Below are positions 1-5,832 of a stretch of DNA of 5,832 nt, in pieces. Numbering within the stretch: position 1 is the first letter of the stretch; every line of letters begins with the position of its first letter. Both the position numbers and the translations under genes were made by a program. This DNA comes from a bacterium (GTDB lineage Bacteria > Ratteibacteria > UBA8468 > B48-G9 > JAFGKM01), in assembly GCA_026416755.1 (NCBI GenBank), contig JAOAEP010000094.1:1-5832 (forward strand), in the 5' to 3' direction. The notes under the pieces are model-generated. The model was not told the DNA's origin. It saw only the letters and a program-made list of their open reading frames with translations, and did not search any database.

Positions 1-1
1 T

Positions 2-2464
2 TCTGTTAAAAATAAAAGATTTTATGAGATAACTAAAAATATAAAGGTATCCAATGAAGAAAAACTTTTGAAAGTTGAAATTATTCCTGATAAAGACAAA
101 TATTTACCAGGGGAAGAAATAATATATAAAATTAAAACTACGGATTATAAAGGAAATCCAATAAGTTCAGAATTATCTTTTCAAGTTGTTGATGAAGCAA
201 TTTATGCAATTTCTCCTGAACTTCAGGTTAAAATTGAGGATTTTTTCTATGGAAACAAACCAAATTATGTTTCAACAAATTATTCTTTTTTTGAATATTC
301 TTATGGAGGTGCTTCAAAAGATATAAAAGATATAGATATTAGAAGAAAATTTAAAGATACTGCTTACTGGAATCCTTATATATTTACAGATAATGCTGGA
401 AACGCACAAGTAAGTTTTAATTTACCAGATAATTTAACTACTTGGCGAGCAAAGGGTATAGCAGTAACAGATAAAACAATTGTTGGTACAGGTATCAATA
501 AAATTATAACTTCAAAACCATTAATAGCAAGATTAATAATTCCAAGATTCCTTATTGAAGATGATATACTCTTTGTTTCAGGTATAATCCATAATTATAC
601 TGATAAAAACCAAAAATTAAAAGTTATACTTAAAGGAGATGGTTTTGAAATTTTAAATAAGAACGAAATTGAAATATCTGTTGAACCTAATAAAGAAAAA
701 AAAGTTGAATGGCAAATAAAGGTAAAAGATAAGGAAAAAGCAAAATTTACACTTTTTGCTTATAATTCAGAAGTTAAAGATGGAATGGAACTTGAAATAC
801 CTGTTTATCTTTATGGAAGCCAAATATGGGAGGTAAGAGCGGGAAGATATGACAAAAAAATAGATGAAAAATTTGAAATACCAATAAATGCTATAAAAGT
901 AAAATTAATTTCAATTATTTATCCTTCAATTGCATCCGGATTATATCATGGACTTAATTATCTTGTAAGTTATCCTTATGGTTGTACAGAACAAACAATG
1001 AATACATTTTTACCAGTAATATATGTGAATAGTGCAATTAAAAATCTTGGGTTTGAAGAATTATATTTTCTTGCAGATACAAAACCGGGTTATTTGGAGA
1101 TGCTTAAAGAGTTACCTAAAATTATGAATAAAGGACTTTTAAAACTATACAAATATCAACACCAAGATGGTGGGTGGGGATGGTGGGAAAACGACCCTTC
1201 ACATCCGTTTTTAAGTGCCTATGTAATGTATGGACTTTCCCAGGTTAAAAAATGTGGATATTTGATTGATGAAAATGTATTTTTAAAAGGTAAAAACTAT
1301 CTTAGAAATTTAATACCGAGTATAAAAGAAAAAGATACACTTGCTTATGTGCTATATGCTTATTATGAAAGTTGTGAAGAAAACCTTTCAAATGAGGAGA
1401 AGCAGTTTATAGAAAAGTATGCTTTAAACCTGTACAATAACTATATTCAGGAAAAAGAAATTCATCCATATCCATCTGCTCTACTCTCTTTAGTTCTAAA
1501 TAAAGTTGATAAAGACAAAGCGAAAACATTACTTAATAAAATATATTCTAATATTGTGCATTTAACTCCTTATTCTGTTTTCTTTAAATGTAAAAATGAA
1601 AATTCCTATAGATGGATAGATAATAATGTAGAAGCAACAGCATGGGTTTTAAAAGCAACTCTTGAAATAGACCCCAAAAGAGAAGAGATTTATAAAATTA
1701 TAAGATACCTGGTTGAAATGAGAAGAAATATTGCATGGAGTTCTACAAAAGAAACAGCAGTATGTATAAATGTTCTTACAGATTTTCTAAAGAAAAATCC
1801 TGATGAACTTTCACCAAACTATTCACTTTATCTTTCCATTAATAGTGAAAAAATTACTGAGACAAAAGTTACAAACCAAACCCTAAAAAATTTTAGTACT
1901 AAAATAGAAATTTCAGAGGAAAAACTTAAAAAAGGAGGAGAAAATATACTTGAAATTGAAAAAGAAGGTAAAGGAAATCTTTATTACTCAACTCTTCTTA
2001 GTTATTATCAAAAAGGTTTTATTTCTGAAAGGAATAATGGTTTTAAAGTAGAAAGGTATTATGAAAAAGTTGTTATGGGAAAAGATGAGAATGGAAGATA
2101 TTATGAGAAGTATGAGCCAGTAATAGGTCCTATAAAGGTGGGAGAAAAAATAAAAGTAAATCTTAAAATAACAGGAGAAAACTATTTTGAATTTATAATA
2201 ATTGAAGACCCATTACCAAGTGGATTTGAAGTTATAAATGACCAAGAGGACTATTATTTCTATTCTGGTAAAGAAATTAGAGATGAAAAAGTGGTATTTT
2301 TCTTTACAAATTGGTCAGGAGAAAAAACAAAAATAATTACATATTATATAAGACCTGAAGTTTGTGGCTCTTTTCATGTTTTACCTACTAAGACTTATCT
2401 AATGTATTTCCCCGATGTTTATGGAAATTCAAATGAAAATTTTTTAAAAGTTGTTGAAAAATGA
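2..2464 (+). CDS. Alpha-2-macroglobulin family protein, C-terminal part (5' truncated by window edge)
   Basis: The reading frame is open from the first bases of the window, so the start lies upstream; the TTG at 68 is an internal leucine codon. About 820 residues are visible, counted from nt 2. In order: a macroglobulin/bait-region-type domain (about 22-75; DKYLPGEE and VVDEAIYAI); the A2M core domain (about 115-205; TAYWNPYIFTD, LPDNLTTWRAKG, PRFLIEDD); the thioester domain with YPYGCTEQ (Cys328 and Gln333, nt 983-994) and a downstream QDGGWGWW helical-toroid segment (about 388-395); and a C-terminal bMG10-like domain (about 715-820; DPLPSGFEV, MYFPDVYG). Family members are large periplasmic protease traps: cleavage of the bait region exposes the Cys-Gln thioester, which binds the protease covalently. 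Known bacterial forms are roughly 1500-1900 residues, so about half is missing here. The Cys and Gln are both intact, so it belongs to the thioester-active class. In many proteobacteria the partner gene is pbpC, but none follows here. The exact bait region cannot be placed. Confidence 0.95.
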   Translation, partial: SVKNKRFYEITKNIKVSNEEKLLKVEIIPDKDKYLPGEEIIYKIKTTDYKGNPISSELSFQVVDEAIYAISPELQVKIEDFFYGNKPNYVSTNYSFFEYSYGGASKDIKDIDIRRKFKDTAYWNPYIFTDNAGNAQVSFNLPDNLTTWRAKGIAVTDKTIVGTGINKIITSKPLIARLIIPRFLIEDDILFVSGIIHNYTDKNQKLKVILKGDGFEILNKNEIEISVEPNKEKKVEWQIKVKDKEKAKFTLFAYNSEVKDGMELEIPVYLYGSQIWEVRAGRYDKKIDEKFEIPINAIKVKLISIIYPSIASGLYHGLNYLVSYPYGCTEQTMNTFLPVIYVNSAIKNLGFEELYFLADTKPGYLEMLKELPKIMNKGLLKLYKYQHQDGGWGWWENDPSHPFLSAYVMYGLSQVKKCGYLIDENVFLKGKNYLRNLIPSIKEKDTLAYVLYAYYESCEENLSNEEKQFIEKYALNLYNNYIQEKEIHPYPSALLSLVLNKVDKDKAKTLLNKIYSNIVHLTPYSVFFKCKNENSYRWIDNNVEATAWVLKATLEIDPKREEIYKIIRYLVEMRRNIAWSSTKETAVCINVLTDFLKKNPDELSPNYSLYLSINSEKITETKVTNQTLKNFSTKIEISEEKLKKGGENILEIEKEGKGNLYYSTLLSYYQKGFISERNNGFKVERYYEKVVMGKDENGRYYEKYEPVIGPIKVGEKIKVNLKITGENYFEFIIIEDPLPSGFEVINDQEDYYFYSGKEIRDEKVVFFFTNWSGEKTKIITYYIRPEVCGSFHVLPTKTYLMYFPDVYGNSNENFLKVVEK

Positions 2465-3126
2465 AAATAAGAAAAATTATATTAATTTTATTTTTTTCAT
2501 CTAAACTCCTGTATTCTGACGGATTTAAATATCTTTGGGCTGAATATGTTACTATATTCAAAAAGGGAATTGATGCAAGAGAAAAAAATATTCAAGCAAG
2601 CGTTTTTTTATTGGATGGTTATCTTCTTTATCCAAATATTGAATTTTCTTTTATTGAAGAAGTAATAAATAAAATTCCTGAAGATGAAATGGGTCCTGCT
2701 TTTACAATTGTTGGAGATAGAAGAGTCTTAGGAATTGGTGGGGGCTTATGTCAAGTAGCAACGACTTTATATAATGTGGCTCTTTTATCAGGTATCTCAA
2801 TTAGAGAAAGAAAAGCACATTCTTCACCTGTAAGTTATGTCTCTCCTGGTTTAGATGCAACTGTTTCAAAAGAAGAAAATGTTGATTTAAAAATTCAAAA
2901 TCCATATAGTTTCCCTTTGAAAATAAAAGCATTTATTGAAAGTAATAAATTATATATGAAAATTTATGGACCCTTTCCTAAAAAGAGAGATGTAAAAATA
3001 GTTGTAAGTAAAGCAATGAAAAAAGGCGATTATATTGAAACGATAACAGAAAGGATTATAAGTGAAAAAGGGAAAATATTATTTTCTGAATTAATTTCAA
3101 ACGATAGATATAAAATTGACTTTTAA
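2461..3126 (+). CDS. Secreted VanW family protein
   Basis: This 221-residue protein has a short basic N-terminus and hydrophobic stretch (about residues 3-18, MKIRKIILILFFSSKLLYS), consistent with a signal peptide. The rest is a VanW domain. The region before the core carries the family's pattern of a gene-product loop followed by a FSF motif (about 50-65). The signature GGGLCQVATTLYNVALLSG spans residues 93-111, followed by H120-S-S-P, D132-A-T and D142-L-K. These match the conserved VanW block, whose invariant Cys (98) and His (120) are present. VanW was first seen in vanB-type glycopeptide-resistance clusters; its biochemical role is not established, though it is generally linked to the cell wall. 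The usual partner domains (PG-binding_4, G5) are absent, so this is a minimal stand-alone form. Its ATG overlaps the A2M stop as ATGA and has no clear Shine-Dalgarno, so translation is probably coupled to A2M. It is not evidence of vancomycin resistance by itself. Confidence 0.92.
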   Translation: MKIRKIILILFFSSKLLYSDGFKYLWAEYVTIFKKGIDAREKNIQASVFLLDGYLLYPNIEFSFIEEVINKIPEDEMGPAFTIVGDRRVLGIGGGLCQVATTLYNVALLSGISIRERKAHSSPVSYVSPGLDATVSKEENVDLKIQNPYSFPLKIKAFIESNKLYMKIYGPFPKKRDVKIVVSKAMKKGDYIETITERIISEKGKILFSELISNDRYKIDF

Positions 3127-3150
3127 AATTTTATTAAGTAAAATGTGTCT
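3127..3150 (+). other. Short AT-rich spacer before pal
   Basis: This 24-nt gap between the VanW stop and the Pal ATG is the longest in the window. It has no hairpin, no recognisable terminator and no convincing Shine-Dalgarno. It contains GTG 3145, an alternative in-frame Pal start. Confidence 0.6.
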
Positions 3151-3807
3151 ATGGGTAAAAATCTTAACTTTTTAATTATTATTATTGTCATATTTGTTGT
3201 TTCCTGTCAGGTACCACAAAAAAAGCAAGAAAGAGTTAAAGAAAGTTCATTGAAAGAAAAAATAAAAGAATTAATAGAAAAACAAGAACCAGAAGAAAGA
3301 ATCACATACCCAACTCCTGAAATCCCACAAATTATATCTACCATTTCTGAAAAAAAGTCAAAAGAAAAAGAAGAATACCCAGTGGAAGAAACCTATGCAG
3401 AAAATTTATATCCAATACCTCAGAATATTAAATTTGTTTCTCCAGCAGAGATAAATCAGGAGTTGACTGATATTTTCCAAAACATATATTTTGATTATGA
3501 TAGTTATGAAATTAAAAGGTCATATCAAGAAATTTTGAAAAAAATAGCGGAATATCTTTTAAAAAATCCCAAAATTATGATTTTAATTGAAGGACATTGT
3601 GATGAAAGGGGGACAAGAGAATATAATCTTGTTCTTGGTGAGCAAAGAGCATCAAGTGTGAGAAATTTTCTTATTAATCTTGGAGTATCTCCTAAGAGAT
3701 TATTTACAGTAAGTTATGGAGAAGATAAACCTGCTTATTTAGGACATGATGAAATGGCATGGGTAAAAAACAGAAGATGTGAATTTAAAATAGGTAGAGA
3801 AAAATGA
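3151..3807 (+). CDS. pal: Peptidoglycan-associated (Pal/OmpA-domain) outer-membrane lipoprotein
   Basis: From the ATG at 3151 the product is 218 residues. It begins with a lipoprotein signal peptide (MGKNLNFLIIIIVIFVVSC), with Cys19 as the lipidated residue in a VVSC lipobox. Residues 20 to about 108 form a Lys/Glu/Pro-rich linker, longer than in E. coli Pal. Residues about 109-216 are an OmpA C-terminal domain with Pal hallmarks: IYFDYDSYEI (112-121), EGHCDERGTREYN (147-159), LGEQRA (162-167), VSYGEDKP (187-194) and NRRCEF (207-212). Asp151 and Arg166 sit 15 residues apart, as in the pair known from OmpA-type proteins to contact peptidoglycan diaminopimelate. The expected role is a non-covalent link between outer membrane and wall, with TolB as partner in the Tol-Pal system; no tol genes are in the window. 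A GTG six bases upstream (3145) is in frame and would add two residues; neither start has a good Shine-Dalgarno, and I prefer the ATG. The stop overlaps the next gene as ATGA. Confidence 0.93.
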   Translation: MGKNLNFLIIIIVIFVVSCQVPQKKQERVKESSLKEKIKELIEKQEPEERITYPTPEIPQIISTISEKKSKEKEEYPVEETYAENLYPIPQNIKFVSPAEINQELTDIFQNIYFDYDSYEIKRSYQEILKKIAEYLLKNPKIMILIEGHCDERGTREYNLVLGEQRASSVRNFLINLGVSPKRLFTVSYGEDKPAYLGHDEMAWVKNRRCEFKIGREK

Positions 3808-5122
3808 AAAAAATTTTATATTTCCTTTATTTTTTATTTTTTTAGTGAGTTGTGCAAATTATACGAATAAAAAAGAAGAAGTAACAAAAGAGGAAATGAA
3901 AGATATTCAAGAAGCACTTTTATTAAGTGTAGAAAATTTTGATAAAAGAATTAAAAAAATTGAAAATCAACAGTTAGAAATTTTAAATATGATTAACAAT
4001 AATACAAAACAAATATCTGATGTTATTAATTCCTTAAATAATTATGTCTCAAGTGAAAGAGACTTTTTAGACGAGATAAAAAAATTAAAACGTGAAATAG
4101 CAACCTTAAAAGAAGAAATAAATAAGACAAACAACCGAATTAATGAATTGAAAGGGAAAATAGATGAAACAATAGTGAAGGAAGAAGAAAATAATAAAAA
4201 ATTAGAAGATGAAATAAATAAAAAAATTATAAATATGGAAAAAGAATTATCAACAGTTAAAAAAAACTATACTGATATACTCACACTTCCTATTACACTT
4301 CAAAAATCAATGATGGATTTTCAAACTTCATTTCATAAAACTATAGGAGAAATTCAAAATAATTTTATTAATTTAAAAGAAACGGAAGTAAAATTATCAA
4401 AAATCATTGAAGATACTAATGAAAAAATACTGGAAATAAAGAAAAGGATAGATTTAATTGATGAAAGTTTAAAGGTTCAGAACAAAATAATGATAGATGA
4501 ATTAACAAGGCAAGAAAGTGAAATATATTCTATTAAAAGAGAGATTTTTTATATAAACAGAGATTTGAAAGAAACTTCAGAGAGAAATTTTACAAGGAAC
4601 AATGAAATAGTTGAAAATATGGATATTCTTAAAAAATCATATAATGAAATAATTACATCATCTTCATCTATTATAAAAACATTGACTTCCTATCAAGAAG
4701 AAATTTTAAATATAAAGAGTACAATCCAAAAAATCAGTCAAAATATTGAGAGTTTAAATAAAGAAATTTCAAATTTAAAAATAGAAACCGAATTTATAAA
4801 AAATATAACTAATGAAAATAATAAAACTATAATTGAAGAATTTGCAAGACATGAGAATGAAATTTTGAAATTAAAAGAAATTATAATCTCTGAAACTGAT
4901 ATTTTAAAAAAATTTGATAAAGAAAAAATAAAGTTTTTTGAAAAGGAAGAAGATTTAAAAACATATATAGTTAAAAAAGGAGATTACCTTTCAAAAATTG
5001 CAGAGAAATTTAAGGTTGATGTAAATGACATAAAAAAAGTTAATAATTTAAAAAATGATATAATTTACCCAGGGCAAAAACTTATAATACCTATTAAAAT
5101 AAAGATGATTTCCAATGAATAA
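3804..5122 (+). CDS. Coiled-coil LysM lipoprotein, signal peptide and body in different frames
   Basis: The long body frame (open from 3845) starts at GTG with V-S-C-A, which looks like the end of a lipobox, and has no ribosome binding site: only a T-rich stretch precedes it. The ATG at 3804 overlaps the pal stop (ATGA), follows a purine-rich AGGTAGAG, and encodes MKKILYFLYFLFF before TAG at 3843. A -1 shift (or one extra T) in the seven-T run at 3837-3843 gives MKKILYFLYFLFFLVSC joined to the body: a complete lipoprotein of about 439 residues, with Cys17 as the lipidated residue. After the Cys, residues about 22-380 are almost entirely Glu/Lys/Asn/Ile-rich, heptad-like coiled coil. Residues about 387-430 (nt 4961-5092) form a LysM domain (YIVKKGDYLSKIAEKFKV ... 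NNL ... IIYPGQKLIIP), which binds the glycan part of peptidoglycan. It probably spans from the outer membrane to the wall. Downstream of pal it holds the position of cpoB/ybgF, another coiled-coil protein, but carries LysM instead of TPRs. Whether the gene is functional, slippage-dependent, mutated or misassembled is unresolved. Confidence 0.85.
3837..3845 (+). other. Frame break: seven-T run followed directly by TAG
   Basis: Seven consecutive T (3837-3843) lead into AG, so the frame started at ATG 3804 reads TTT TTT TAG. Slipping back one base on the two TTT codons gives TTA GTG AGT TGT, i.e. Leu-Val-Ser-Cys, a canonical lipobox in the frame of the downstream LysM protein. The site combines tandem slippery Phe codons with a stop in the A site, and a homopolymer long enough for RNA polymerase or replication slippage. 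I saw no clear stem-loop just downstream, but did not fold it. A homopolymer indel error in the sequence is equally possible. Confidence 0.85.
4481..4885 (+). repeat. Diverged internal repeat in the coiled-coil protein
   Basis: Two 22-residue segments, nt 4481-4546 (NKIMIDELTRQESEIYSIKREI) and nt 4820-4885 (NKTIIEEFARHENEILKLKEII, each split here by 113 residues), share ten identical positions including N-K, I, E, R, E, E-I, K and the final I. A second pair of anchors lies upstream in the same order: KKNYTDILT (nt 4259-4285) and KKSYNEIIT (nt 4631-4657). The matching order suggests an old duplication of a unit of about 113-124 residues, with an 11-residue length difference. Similarity in low-complexity coiled coil can arise by chance, so this is tentative. 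Confidence 0.4.
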
Positions 5123-5124
5123 AA

Positions 5125-5129
5125 AGGAG
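5125..5129 (+). promoter_or_regulatory. Strong Shine-Dalgarno for the CBM9-like gene
   Basis: AGGAG lies five bases before the ATG at 5135, within AAAAGGAGAAGAT. It is the clearest ribosome binding site in the window; the VanW and Pal starts lack one and the LysM start has only a moderate purine stretch. It fixes the start of the last gene and suggests that this gene is translated independently rather than by coupling. Confidence 0.8.
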
Positions 5130-5134
5130 AAGAT

Positions 5135-5832
5135 ATGAAGAAAATTATTTTTTCTATTTTCATTATTTTTTCATCTTTTATTTTTTCTGAAAGACAACTT
5201 TTTATAGTTGAAAGAGTAAAAAACAAAATAATGATTGATGGAGAAATAACATCTGAGGAATGGGGTAAAAAACCAACGATAAAAAATTTTTATAGACCTG
5301 GTTGTTTTGATAAAAAACCATATTCAAATACTGTCGTTTGGATTAAATATGATGAGGAATCTCTATATATTGCTGGTAAAATGGAAGATAAATGTCTTAT
5401 TGGTTATGTAGAGAAACAAGATGGCCCTGTTTGGAATGATGATGTTTTTGAAATTTTTATAAAGCCAAAATTTAATTCTACACATTACTATGAAATAAAC
5501 TCAAATATACTTGGAACTCTCTTTGATGCTTTCTTTCATAGAAAAGGTGTTTATTATTTAAAGAACATAGAAGGATTTTCTTCTGGAACAAAAGTAGCAA
5601 CAAAAATAAAAGGAACTTTAAACAACGATGATGTAGATGAAGGCTGGGAAATTGAAATGGCAATACCTTTTTCTGCATTTTCAAAAACAACGAGTCCCCC
5701 AAAAAAAGGAGATGTCTGGTATTTTGCAATTAATAGATATGATTATTCTATATATATTCCATATGGGAAAGAATTAACAAGTTCTGCAAAATTAAGAAGA
5801 ACTGATTTTCATTTATATTATGATTACGATAG
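5135..5832 (+). CDS. Exported carbohydrate-binding family 9-like (CBM9/DOMON-like) protein, 3' truncated
   Basis: The frame is open from ATG 5135 to the window end (232 full codons), so the C-terminus is missing. Residues 1-18 (MKKIIFSIFIIFSSFIFS) form a signal peptide with a likely cut before Glu19; no lipobox Cys is present. Residues about 28-230 follow the CBM9-like pattern: KIMIDGEITSEEWGK (31-45), VVWIKYDEESLYIAGKMED (67-85), WNDDVFEIFIKP (100-111) with the D-D-x-x-E acidic cluster, YYEINSNILGTLFD (118-131), and GWEIEMAIPFSAF (170-182) with GDVWYFAINRYDYS (192-205). CBM9 modules bind sugar chain ends in xylanases and also occur alone or fused to other domains in secreted proteins. The missing 3' part could hold further domains, so the substrate and the overall role are unknown. 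It starts 12 bases after the LysM gene stop and is probably in the same transcript. Confidence 0.85.
   Translation, partial: MKKIIFSIFIIFSSFIFSERQLFIVERVKNKIMIDGEITSEEWGKKPTIKNFYRPGCFDKKPYSNTVVWIKYDEESLYIAGKMEDKCLIGYVEKQDGPVWNDDVFEIFIKPKFNSTHYYEINSNILGTLFDAFFHRKGVYYLKNIEGFSSGTKVATKIKGTLNNDDVDEGWEIEMAIPFSAFSKTTSPPKKGDVWYFAINRYDYSIYIPYGKELTSSAKLRRTDFHLYYDYD

Noticed and set aside
68..70. TTG as the start of the A2M gene
   Set aside because: The frame is open back to nt 2, the upstream residues continue the domain, no ribosome binding site is present, and the family needs several hundred more N-terminal residues.
2461..3126. Vancomycin-resistance determinant
   Set aside because: VanW alone does not confer resistance, and no vanH, vanA/B ligase, vanX or regulators are present.
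3143..3175. ATG 3143 with a ten-codon frame overlapping the pal start
   Set aside because: It ends quickly at TAA, has no ribosome binding site and is out of frame with Pal. A leader role is conceivable but unsupported.
3814..3843. T-rich tract as a rho-independent terminator after pal
   Set aside because: No GC-containing hairpin precedes it; the T richness is explained by Phe/Leu codons of the signal peptide.
3845..3847. GTG as the true start of the LysM protein
   Set aside because: Only T-rich sequence precedes it, and the residues V-S-C match the end of a lipobox whose signal peptide is encoded just upstream in another frame.
5478..5729. Minus-strand open frame of 83 codons
   Set aside because: It lies wholly inside the CBM9-like gene, is a low-complexity Leu/Phe/His-rich translation of an AT-rich complement, and shows no domain or ribosome binding site.

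Overview
The window is a single-strand block of five envelope-type genes from an AT-rich, Gram-negative (diderm) bacterium. G+C is clearly well under one third, arginine is nearly always AGA, isoleucine is often ATA, and CG dinucleotides are scarce. A Pal-type lipoprotein implies an outer membrane. Low-GC diderm lineages, including uncultured or thermophilic ones, would fit, but nothing here fixes the taxon.

Layout, all on the plus strand: (1) nt 2-2464, the C-terminal ~820 residues of an alpha-2-macroglobulin (A2M) family protein with an intact GCTEQ thioester motif, entering from the left; (2) nt 2461-3126, a small secreted VanW-domain protein that overlaps the A2M stop by ATGA; (3) nt 3151-3807, a Pal/OmpA-domain lipoprotein; (4) nt 3804-5122, a coiled-coil lipoprotein with a C-terminal LysM domain, which overlaps the pal stop by ATGA and whose signal peptide lies in a different frame from the rest; (5) nt 5135 to the window end, an exported CBM9-like carbohydrate-binding protein, cut off at the right. 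Gaps between genes are at most 24 nt. I see no terminator hairpin, RNA gene, mobile element or CRISPR array, so the genes probably form one transcript.

All five products appear to be exported (for the A2M this is inferred from its family), and at least two (Pal and LysM) should bind peptidoglycan. A reasonable inference is a cell-envelope maintenance or defence cluster: A2M traps proteases in the periplasm, Pal and the LysM protein tether the outer membrane to the wall, and VanW (function poorly known) acts on or near the wall.

The most striking observation is in gene 4. The ATG at 3804 starts a perfect lipoprotein signal peptide that hits TAG at 3843-3845 straight after a run of seven T. 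Shifting by -1 at that run (or adding one T) restores MKKILYFLYFLFFLVSC and joins it to the long downstream frame. This is either a sequencing or assembly indel, a slippage-dependent (possibly phase-variable) lipoprotein, or a recent mutation.
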